From the NCBI GenBank assembly GCA_029460375.1, contig JARPAQ010000179.1, positions 1 through 11,131 of the forward strand: 11,131 nucleotides of DNA. The letters run 5' to 3'. The notes beneath the pieces were generated by a model. The model was not told the origin of the DNA, made no database searches, and saw only the letters and a program-made list of their open reading frames with translations. The translations under genes and the position numbers were made by a program. Positions 5,243 through 10,456 of this stretch are shown piece by piece (within the stretch, counting starts at the first letter, position 1; each line of letters starts with the position of its first letter). This stretch comes from Nitrososphaerota archaeon (lineage in GTDB: Archaea; Thermoproteota; Nitrososphaeria; Nitrososphaerales; JACPRH01).

Positions 5243-6694
5243 ATGGCGTGCAGCATAAGCGGGTGCATACTCTTCAAGAAGGAACGTAGCTCCAAAGAGC
5301 TGCAGAAGATAGAGAAGAAGGTCAGACGGATCATAATCCGAGGTGAAGACAGAGGGCGTGACTCCTTCGGCATAGTCTCCTTCCAATCAGACGGCTCCGT
5401 CATTGAGGTCAAGGATACAGGTCGTCCAAGCATATCTTTAATGGGAAAGAAGCGATTTGTAACAGCCAAGACTACGGTGGTGATAAACACTGACAGAGCC
5501 GAACCTACCACCGAGTACGTTGCGAAGAAGCAGCAGAAGGATATACCCCCATTCGGAGATACTATCTACATAGCTCACAACGGAACGATAGCCAACGACA
5601 AAGAGCTAGAAGACAAACACCGTCTAGAGAGGAAGAGCAGAGTCGACACAGCGGTACTTCCACCCCTACTGGAGAAGCTCTGGGACGTCTCCCTTAAGAG
5701 CCTGCAGAAGATTCTGCGAGACACCGTTGTAGGGAGCTACGCCCTAGCCATAGCAGACCTCCGCAGACCCAAAACGCTTTACTTGGCCTGCAACTACAAG
5801 CCACTATACCTAGAGTATGATCAGAAGTTCGATGCTCTCTTCTTCACCTCTCTTGAAACCTATCTCCAACAGCAACAGAATCCCCTATGGAGCTCCAACC
5901 CCGTCCGGCAGATGAAGCCGTACTCCCTTATGATGGTGTCAACGGACAAGGTGTCTGAAGAGGTGTCTCTCTGGAAGGCGGATGCTAAACCTTCTGCTGG
6001 GCGGAGGGCGCTTGTGGTCTGTAGCGGCGGGTTAGACAGTACCGTTGCCGCCAAGGTTATGCTCGACCGAGGGTTTGATGTGACATTGCTTCATTTTAGG
6101 TATAGGCATAGGGCTGAGAGGATGGAGGCTGAAAGTGTGAAGCGGATTGCGGATAGGCTTGGATGTGGTCTGATGGTTGTGGATACTGATATCTTCAAGG
6201 ATGTGATTGGGCATTCACGGTTGACCGAGACCTATCACGAAGTGGTTAAAGACGGTGAGGGCGAAGCTGGCGCAGAGTTTGCTTATGAATGGGTCCCCGC
6301 TAGGAACCTTATCTTCCTATCGATAGCAGTTGGTATAGCTGAAGCTTACGGCTTCGGCACTGTGGCTCTGGGGAACAATTTAGAGGAGGCTGGCGCTTAT
6401 CCTGATAACGAAATGATATTTGTGGAGAAGATGAGTGAAGTTCTCCCCTACGCTACAAACTACCAGAAGAAGGTGAGGCTAGAGATGCCTGTCGGCAATC
6501 TCATGAAGCACGAGATTGTGAAGCTCGGAATAGAAGTGGGCGCACCTCTAGAAGATACTTGGAGCTGCTACGAAGGGGGGGAGCTGCACTGCGGAATGTG
6601 TGGACCCTGTTATATGAGGCGTAAAGGCTTCAGGATAAACGGGTGGGAAGACCCTGTTAAGCATCAGACTGAAGAAGCATTACAGACCACCTGA
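5243..6694 (+). CDS. GAT-QueC: glutamine amidotransferase fused to QueC (archaeosine pathway)
   Basis: Two-domain protein of 483 aa. Residues 1 to about 245 are a class II (Ntn) glutamine amidotransferase domain: candidate nucleophile C3 (MACSISG), RGRDSFG (38-44), INTDRAEPT (81-89) and AHNGTIAND (111-119) match the family's conserved stretches. Residues from about 254 are QueC: ATP-binding PP-loop SGGLDST (261-267), VPARNLIFLSIA (351-362) and a four-cysteine zinc site C442, C450, C453, C456. QueC alone converts CDG to preQ0 with ATP and ammonia. The GAT-QueC fusion in Crenarchaeota has been proposed to make the formamidine of archaeosine on preQ0-tRNA, with the GAT domain supplying ammonia. 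Either or both roles fit here beside queE. One oddity is that the cysteine is residue 3, not 2, so removal of Met alone would not expose it. The frame allows no alternative ATG closer to it. Confidence 0.93.
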   Translation: MACSISGCILFKKERSSKELQKIEKKVRRIIIRGEDRGRDSFGIVSFQSDGSVIEVKDTGRPSISLMGKKRFVTAKTTVVINTDRAEPTTEYVAKKQQKDIPPFGDTIYIAHNGTIANDKELEDKHRLERKSRVDTAVLPPLLEKLWDVSLKSLQKILRDTVVGSYALAIADLRRPKTLYLACNYKPLYLEYDQKFDALFFTSLETYLQQQQNPLWSSNPVRQMKPYSLMMVSTDKVSEEVSLWKADAKPSAGRRALVVCSGGLDSTVAAKVMLDRGFDVTLLHFRYRHRAERMEAESVKRIADRLGCGLMVVDTDIFKDVIGHSRLTETYHEVVKDGEGEAGAEFAYEWVPARNLIFLSIAVGIAEAYGFGTVALGNNLEEAGAYPDNEMIFVEKMSEVLPYATNYQKKVRLEMPVGNLMKHEIVKLGIEVGAPLEDTWSCYEGGELHCGMCGPCYMRRKGFRINGWEDPVKHQTEEALQTT

Positions 6695-6743
6695 TAACAA
6701 AACGATAAAGACTTCATATTCTACATCCTGTGTCGATAATAGT

Positions 6744-7415
6744 ATGAGTAAGACTATACGGCTTACTCATATAGAACACGAGAGCTCCAGAGATATCAAC
6801 TTCACTGTTCGACACCTATTCTGCGGAGGCTTCACTGGAAGAAACCAAGAAGCCGTGAAGAAGCATATTGAAGAGATGGCGAGTGTAGGTATCCCTCCGC
6901 CTAAAAGAACTCCTACACTGTACCGAATATCACCCTATTTGATAACTTCTGACGAGGAAGTCGAAGTGGTTGGGGAGAAGACATCAGGTGAAGTTGAACC
7001 AGTGCTACTTCTAGGTTCAGAAGAAAAATACCTCACTGTAGGAAGTGATCAGACCGATAGAGAAATAGAGCGGTTGAGCTACCCCAAGTCCAAACAGATC
7101 TGCCGCAAGGTTATAGCTGAACAGGTCTGGCCGTACAGCGAAGTTAAGGATCATTACGATGAGCTTATACTCCGCTCCGAAGTCGAAAAGGATGGGCAGA
7201 AGCATCTGTACCAAGAAGGCTCCGTAAGCATCGTTATGAAGCCTCTTGACCTTATCCACCTTTACGATATAGAGAGGGATGGAACAACCCTATTCTCAGG
7301 AACCATACCGACCAAGACGGAGAGACTTATCTTCGGTGACTGGTATAGACTGGAGCTTATAGATCCTGTGCTGGATCGGAGAATAGTGCATACTTACAGC
7401 GTCAAGGTGATATAG
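6744..7415 (+). CDS. DUF2848-like protein of unknown function, possible FAH-type fold
   Basis: Cytoplasmic protein of 223 aa with no signal peptide or membrane helix. I recognise the pattern of the uncharacterised DUF2848 family: GGFTGRNQEAVKKHIEEM (28-45), VGIPPP (48-53), a TSGEVEPVLL segment (80-89), GSDQTDREIE (100-109), SKQICRKVIAEQVWP (116-130), and a C-terminal FSGTIPT (184-190) with ELIDPVLDRRIVHTYSV (204-220). The EVEPVLL, GSDxTDRE and SGT segments recall metal-binding and core motifs of fumarylacetoacetate hydrolase-like enzymes, so a hydrolase or lyase role is plausible but only inferred. The gene starts with ATG, 49 nt after GAT-queC on the same strand, so co-transcription is possible. 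Its link to archaeosine metabolism is unknown. It ends 6 bp from the convergent zinc-ribbon gene. Family call fairly sure; function not known. Confidence 0.75.
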   Translation: MSKTIRLTHIEHESSRDINFTVRHLFCGGFTGRNQEAVKKHIEEMASVGIPPPKRTPTLYRISPYLITSDEEVEVVGEKTSGEVEPVLLLGSEEKYLTVGSDQTDREIERLSYPKSKQICRKVIAEQVWPYSEVKDHYDELILRSEVEKDGQKHLYQEGSVSIVMKPLDLIHLYDIERDGTTLFSGTIPTKTERLIFGDWYRLELIDPVLDRRIVHTYSVKVI

Positions 7416-7421
7416 CAGAAT

Positions 7422-7532
7422 CTATCTTATCGGGTTCTGAATCTTGACAAAATAGCGGCATTCGGGGCAGCGTGCATACATCTTCTTATTCCCTAAGTAT
7501 GTCCACTCGTGACCACAGTTATCACACTTCAA
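7422..7532 (-). CDS. Small zinc-ribbon protein (36 aa)
   Basis: Short open frame read from the minus strand. It encodes CDNCGHEW (C3, C6, H8) and CPEC (C22, C25), two CxxC knuckles 15 residues apart separated by basic and aromatic residues, then YFVKIQNPIR: a complete rubredoxin-like zinc ribbon. Such mini zinc-ribbon proteins are common in archaea and usually have unknown roles, often presumed nucleic-acid or protein binding. I place the start at TTG 7532, which overlaps the rpiA stop by 11 nt (TTGAAGTGTGA). The same geometry joins the coiled-coil gene to rpiA (TTGAAGGCTGA). An in-frame ATG at 7574 would add 14 residues and overlap rpiA by 53 nt. Translation is probably coupled to rpiA. It converges on the DUF2848-like gene with a 6-bp gap. 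Confidence 0.65.
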   Translation of the reverse strand: MKCDNCGHEWTYLGNKKMYARCPECRYFVKIQNPIR

Positions 7533-8217
7533 AGGTCTGCACCGAGCCGTCTCGATTAGCCCTATAGAAGACATCGCACTCTCCCACAAAGATACCTACT
7601 TCTATAACACCCGAGACATCAACAATATCTGACCGCATCATCTCCGGCTTCTCCACAACCCCGAAGTCAGTATCGAATATCACATTCCCATTCTCAGTGG
7701 TAAACGGATATCCCTTATCCAGAAGCCTCAACGTAGGTTTACCTCCCAGCTTAACAAGCTCTCCATATACAAAGCTACGAGCAAAGAACGAAGTTTCTAC
7801 GGGGATTGGTTTACATAAGCGTTGGGCATACTTAGTTTCATCAGCTAGTATGACGCTCTTCTGAGCCGCCCTCAACAAGACTCGCTCACGGTACAGCGCA
7901 CCCCCTCCACCTTTTATCACGTTAAAATCATCATCTATCTGATCTGCACTGTCAACTGTGATGTCTATCTTCGGAATCATCTTCAGAGACAAAATGTTCA
8001 ACCCTGACTGCTCAGCCACCAGCTGAATCTGAAGAGACGAGGGGATTGCAGCAAAGTTCAATCCCTCCTTTGCAGCACGCCTGCCCAGCTTCCTCACGAA
8101 GATTGCGACCGTCGCGCCGCTTCCTAACCCGATGATAGAGCCGTCTGGAATATCCTTTGCTACTTTGGCCGCCATGTCTTCGATGACTTTGTGAAGCTTC
8201 TCCTGCTCAGCCTTCAA
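7522..8217 (-). CDS. rpiA: Ribose-5-phosphate isomerase A
   Basis: Interconverts ribose 5-phosphate and ribulose 5-phosphate, supplying ribose for nucleotides in the cytoplasm. It is 231 aa, typical of RpiA. The phosphate-binding GLGSGAT is at 30-36. The active-site stretch VDSADQIDDDFNVIKGGGGALYRE gives D89, D92, K102 and E111, in the same spacing as the E. coli residues D81, D84, K94 and E103, so the enzyme should be active. KLGGKPTLR near residue 160 is also typical. Start is TTG at 8217, overlapping the stop of the upstream coiled-coil gene by 11 nt, which indicates translational coupling. The first internal ATG (M15) would remove part of the first helix. Within the operon it sits between a membrane coiled-coil gene and a zinc-ribbon gene, neither with an obvious role in sugar metabolism. 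Confidence 0.96.
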   Translation of the reverse strand: MKAEQEKLHKVIEDMAAKVAKDIPDGSIIGLGSGATVAIFVRKLGRRAAKEGLNFAAIPSSLQIQLVAEQSGLNILSLKMIPKIDITVDSADQIDDDFNVIKGGGGALYRERVLLRAAQKSVILADETKYAQRLCKPIPVETSFFARSFVYGELVKLGGKPTLRLLDKGYPFTTENGNVIFDTDFGVVEKPEMMRSDIVDVSGVIEVGIFVGECDVFYRANRDGSVQTFEV

Positions 8218-8845
8218 TATCCATCTGCTCCAGCCTAGCTAGTGCTTCTAGAACTTCTTCCCTTAAAGCCTTAACCTTCTCATCGACTTCAGTCTCTTCG
8301 GTCTTCACTCTACTCTTCTTGGCTCGCGGCTTCTTTTCGACATCTTCCAATGTCTTACTATATTCTAGGCTCGTCTTCATCTTGTCAAGTTTGATACGTG
8401 CATCTTGAAGCCTGCTGTCTATCTGCTGCATCTTTCTTTCGAATAAGTTAAGCAGCTCTTCTCTAAGCCTTTCGAGCTCTCCGACCTCTATAGTTATCTC
8501 CACATCACCGAGGTTTTCTTCCACCTCCTTCAACCGTTTCTTATATCTAGACGATAGTTCTTCACGCTCACGCCTACTTATTCTTCCTTCGACTTCGGCT
8601 TCATAGACCCGTGTAAGAGCACTGCTGATGAGGTCTTTCTCGAGGAGGATTGAATTCATATCTCTACGCGCCATTTCAATCTCGGTTCTATGAATTACCC
8701 TTTTCACATCAAACTTGGCTGGCATTGTCTTCAACTCTGCAGTGTCTTCAGCCGTTCTTCTGCCACTACTCATTATAATGTAGAGGATCAGCGCTCCTGC
8801 GACAGCGCCTATCCCCCCACTAATGGCAATGGTCAGTGGGTCCAT
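8207..8845 (-). CDS. Membrane-anchored coiled-coil protein of unknown function
   Basis: 212 aa, not recognised as a named family. Residues 7-26 form one hydrophobic helix (AISGGIGAVAGALILYIIM) with glycine spacing, right after a short acidic N-terminus. A basic segment (SGRR) follows, so the bulk is probably cytoplasmic. Residues about 50-170 are highly charged helix, probably coiled coil: one helical hairpin around EGRISRREREELSSRY (86-101) and a second from about 120 to 170. A Lys/Arg-rich stretch (KKPRAKKSRVK, 171-181) precedes an acidic linker and a last amphipathic helix (EKVKALREEVLEALARLEQM). The layout suggests a membrane-tethered scaffold, perhaps binding nucleic acid or protein through the basic patch; this is inference. 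It is the first gene of the operon with rpiA, overlapping it by 11 nt. ATG start at 8845, with a TATA-like box about 34 nt upstream. Confidence 0.85.
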   Translation of the reverse strand: MDPLTIAISGGIGAVAGALILYIIMSSGRRTAEDTAELKTMPAKFDVKRVIHRTEIEMARRDMNSILLEKDLISSALTRVYEAEVEGRISRREREELSSRYKKRLKEVEENLGDVEITIEVGELERLREELLNLFERKMQQIDSRLQDARIKLDKMKTSLEYSKTLEDVEKKPRAKKSRVKTEETEVDEKVKALREEVLEALARLEQMDIEG

Positions 8846-8875
8846 AAAAACACCCTACTGTAGATAGGAAACGCG

Positions 8876-8883
8876 TAGTTAAA
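8876..8883 (-). promoter_or_regulatory. Possible promoter of the coiled-coil/rpiA/zinc-ribbon operon
   Basis: TTTAACTA on the minus strand is centred about 34 nt before the ATG at 8845, giving a leader of only a few bases. The 114-bp gap between this gene and rpl37e also holds the perfect 12-bp palindrome TTATACGTATAA (8916-8927). Confidence 0.35.
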
Positions 8884-8915
8884 CCTTTACTGTAATTCCT
8901 GATAATGATTCTTCG

Positions 8916-8927
8916 TTATACGTATAA
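8916..8927. repeat. 12-bp perfect palindrome between rpl37e and the coiled-coil gene
   Basis: TTATACGTATAA equals its own reverse complement. It lies 70 bp upstream of the coiled-coil gene and 33 bp downstream of the rpl37e stop. It could be a regulator site for the downstream operon or part of the lsm-rpl37e 3' end, beside the small inverted repeat GAGA-TTGG-TCTC (8929-8940). Chance is possible for an AT-rich palindrome of this size. Confidence 0.3.
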
Positions 8928-8959
8928 TGAGATTGGTCTCGAGCGTTTGATTGCTGGAA

Positions 8960-9127
8960 CTATCTTCTTCGGGCCCAGTTGTACTGCCTTATCTTGGTGT
9001 CTGCACCGAAGCCGCAGGAGGAGCACCTCTTTTTGTTGACGTGGTATGAGTGTCCGCCACATCTTCTGCACCGTATATGCGTCTTGCCTTTGCTCTTCTT
9101 GCCGAATGAGGCTGTTCCTTTTGTCAT
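8960..9127 (-). CDS. rpl37e: Large ribosomal subunit protein eL37
   Basis: A 55-aa basic zinc-ribbon ribosomal protein of the archaeal/eukaryotic large subunit. The sequence opens [11 protein letters not shown], continues [15 protein letters not shown], then KRCSSCGFG, and ends in an aromatic/basic tail (RQYNWARRR): all landmarks of eL37. The four zinc ligands C20, C23, C35 and C38 are present, and the length is normal for archaeal eL37. The ATG at 9127 has a Shine-Dalgarno-like GAGGG (9136-9140) 8 nt upstream. It follows the Sm-like gene by 33 nt in the same direction, a pairing widely conserved in archaea, so the two are almost certainly co-transcribed. Confidence 0.96.
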   Translation of the reverse strand: MTKGTASFGKKSKGKTHIRCRRCGGHSYHVNKKRCSSCGFGADTKIRQYNWARRR

Positions 9128-9160
9128 ACGGTTTACCCTCTTCTTTTTGTTGCTAGGTGT

Positions 9161-9388
9161 CTAGCTCGGCGGGGGTGAAATTAGTACTACGTTGTCTCCT
9201 CTTACCACTATTGTTCCTAGGTGATTCGTCTCCTCTCCGACTATCTCTTCGGAATCTTTGATTACGAGGTTCATATGCTGGTCGAAGCCTTCCAGTATTC
9301 CTCGTATGATCTTGCCTCCTTTCAGTTTTATTAGAACTTTCTTTCCTACGCTTTCATCGAGTACCCGTATGGCCATATCTGCAGACAT
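9161..9388 (-). CDS. Archaeal Sm-like (LSm) RNA-binding protein
   Basis: 75-aa Sm-fold protein expected to form a heptameric ring that binds U-rich RNA, with roles in RNA metabolism. The Sm1 motif covers about 15-46 ([19 protein letters not shown], then QHMNLVI) and Sm2 covers 57-71 ([15 protein letters not shown]). H38 and N40 in Sm1 and R63-G64-D65 in Sm2 are the usual RNA-contacting positions. The start is ATG 9388, with GGTGA 6 nt upstream and a TATA-like box (9430-9438) that gives a leader of about 19 nt; M5 is an alternative. It is first in the two-gene operon with rpl37e, and divergent from the PUA gene. Confidence 0.96.
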   Translation of the reverse strand: MSADMAIRVLDESVGKKVLIKLKGGKIIRGILEGFDQHMNLVIKDSEEIVGEETNHLGTIVVRGDNVVLISPPPS

Positions 9389-9429
9389 GTATATTCACCG
9401 TATGCTTAGGTACAACCCTGATAGACAGG

Positions 9430-9438
9430 TTATTTAAG
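9430..9438 (-). promoter_or_regulatory. Probable promoter of the lsm-rpl37e operon
   Basis: CTTAAATAA on the minus strand predicts transcription start near 9407, leaving a leader of about 19 nt that contains the GGTGA ribosome-binding site (9395-9399). The 150-bp divergent gap 9389-9538 also must hold the promoter of the PUA gene; for that only a weak AATATTT-like run (9501-9507) is visible. Confidence 0.45.
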
Positions 9439-9538
9439 TTAACTACTCTCCCAGAAGGTTCATATCCGTCGGTGTGTCAGCTAGTTAGTGGATAAGTCTG
9501 AATATTTCACGAGAGCTAATGTGTTTTAGGGTTTTAGT

Positions 9539-10018
9539 ATGAGATCTTACATGCTTTCGAAAAGAGATGGGAACCATGTTGTCGATGTTGTACAGAGCAA
9601 GTGGCCAAACAAGCCTAAGTTTAAGGCAAAAGGCATCCGAACAGTAGAGATAGATGAAGAAAGCTCTCTTCTTATCGGGGAAGAATTTACGGCTGTGAAG
9701 CTCGGTGAAGATATACTTCCATTCCTGAAGATTGAGAAGCTCCTTGAAACATTCGGGAAGATAGTTGTAGACAAAGGTGCCATACGGTATGTCTGTAACG
9801 GTGCAAACGTTATGCGCCCCGGCGTGGTCCAAGTTGAAGGCGAATTCAAATCTGGGGACATAGTCGCTGTGAAAGAGGAGCAGCACGGTAAGATATTAGC
9901 AGTCGGATTCGCTCTCACAGACTCTTCAGAAATCCAGACTATGAGCAAAGGTGTGGTCCTAAAGAATATGCATTACATCGGGGACAAGTTCTGGGAAGCA
10001 TACAAAACCATAGGCTGA
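9539..10018 (+). CDS. PUA-domain RNA-binding protein, MCT-1/Tma20-like
   Basis: 159-aa protein with the two-domain layout of the archaeal homologues of MCT-1/Tma20 and the N-terminal part of eIF2D/ligatin. Residues 1 to about 73 are the pre-PUA domain (LSKRDGNHVVDVVQSKW; LPFLKIEKLLETFGKIVVDKGA). Residues about 75-150 are a PUA RNA-binding domain: YVCNGANVMRPGVV (84-97), SGDIVAVKEE (105-114), AVGFALTDSSEI (121-132) and the C-terminal MHYIGDKFWEA (144-154). Eukaryotic relatives act in translation initiation, reinitiation and ribosome recycling; an equivalent archaeal role is inferred and not proved. Start ATG 9539 gives the expected N-terminus. It is monocistronic as far as visible, divergent from lsm-rpl37e and followed by a hairpin and T-run. 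Confidence 0.9.
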   Translation: MRSYMLSKRDGNHVVDVVQSKWPNKPKFKAKGIRTVEIDEESSLLIGEEFTAVKLGEDILPFLKIEKLLETFGKIVVDKGAIRYVCNGANVMRPGVVQVEGEFKSGDIVAVKEEQHGKILAVGFALTDSSEIQTMSKGVVLKNMHYIGDKFWEAYKTIG

Positions 10019-10041
10019 ACAAAACTTTACAGCATACCGCG

Positions 10042-10104
10042 AGTGGCAGAGCCCACTACTGATATCAACTGTACGGTGTTGTTGATTATTCTGTCGATTT
10101 TTTT
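10042..10104 (+). terminator. Probable terminator after the PUA gene
   Basis: A hairpin AGTGG-CAGAGC-CCACT (10042-10057) and a second weak stem ATCAAC/GTTGAT (10064-10069 with 10081-10086) precede a run of seven T residues (10098-10104). In archaea the T-run is the key termination signal, so the poly-T is the stronger evidence. It separates the PUA transcript from sepF. Confidence 0.45.
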
Positions 10105-10116
10105 ACACACAATTAG

Positions 10117-10124
10117 ATAATAAA
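10117..10124 (+). promoter_or_regulatory. Probable sepF promoter (TATA-like)
   Basis: ATAATAAA is centred about 29 nt upstream of the TTG at 10150, the same spacing as the thrS box, predicting a leaderless sepF transcript and supporting the TTG start. Confidence 0.45.
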
Positions 10125-10149
10125 GCCAAGATACCCTAAAAAGGTAAGA

Positions 10150-10449
10150 TTGACACAAGAAGTCTTGGCGAAGAAAGGCAGCAGAACTAAAGACGACAAG
10201 ATCTATTTGAAAGCTTTTCCTCTACGCGCCCTCGAAGAACTCCCCAAGATCAAAGACGACATCTCCAACAAGATGATAATCATACTTCGAGTAACACCCC
10301 TAGCCCAGAAGAACGTTGAAGACCTAAAAGAAGCCATAGAAGAACTATACGACTACGCAACCTCCATAGGCGGAGACATAGCACGCCTCGGCGAAGAACG
10401 AGTCGTCATAACCCCCCCTGGGGTAAAAATATGGCGCGGCCTGGTCTAA
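10150..10449 (+). CDS. sepF: SepF, archaeal cell-division protein (FtsZ membrane anchor)
   Basis: 99-aa protein with the complete SepF core: KIYLKAFPLRALEELPKI (17-34), MIIILRVTPLAQKN (42-55), the helix VEDLKEAIEELYDYATSIGGDI (56-77) and the strongly conserved C-terminus LGEERVVITPPGVKIWRG (80-97). In archaea with FtsZ, SepF binds FtsZ and tethers it to the membrane at mid-cell through an N-terminal amphipathic helix and linker. Here only about 15 residues precede the core (MTQEVLAKKGSRTKD), with little amphipathic character, so the usual anchor is short or missing. Start is TTG 10150. The frame is open upstream to a stop at 10114-10116 but contains no ATG, GTG or TTG, and the TATA box fits the TTG. 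It converges on the beta-CASP nuclease gene with a 7-bp gap. Confidence 0.93.
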   Translation: MTQEVLAKKGSRTKDDKIYLKAFPLRALEELPKIKDDISNKMIIILRVTPLAQKNVEDLKEAIEELYDYATSIGGDIARLGEERVVITPPGVKIWRGLV

Positions 10450-10456
10450 CCCCTAA

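Noticed and set aside
8979..9164. Plus-strand open frame of 61 codons
   Set aside because: The opposite strand of the same bases encodes eL37 with all four zinc cysteines, which is decisive.
9389..9538. C/D box sRNA in the lsm-PUA gap
   Set aside because: A CTGA box is present, but no C box (RTGATGA) at suitable distance was found.
9485..9948. Two long minus-strand open frames opposite the PUA gene
   Set aside because: They are shadows of a conserved plus-strand protein; their translations have no recognisable motif and they overlap each other.
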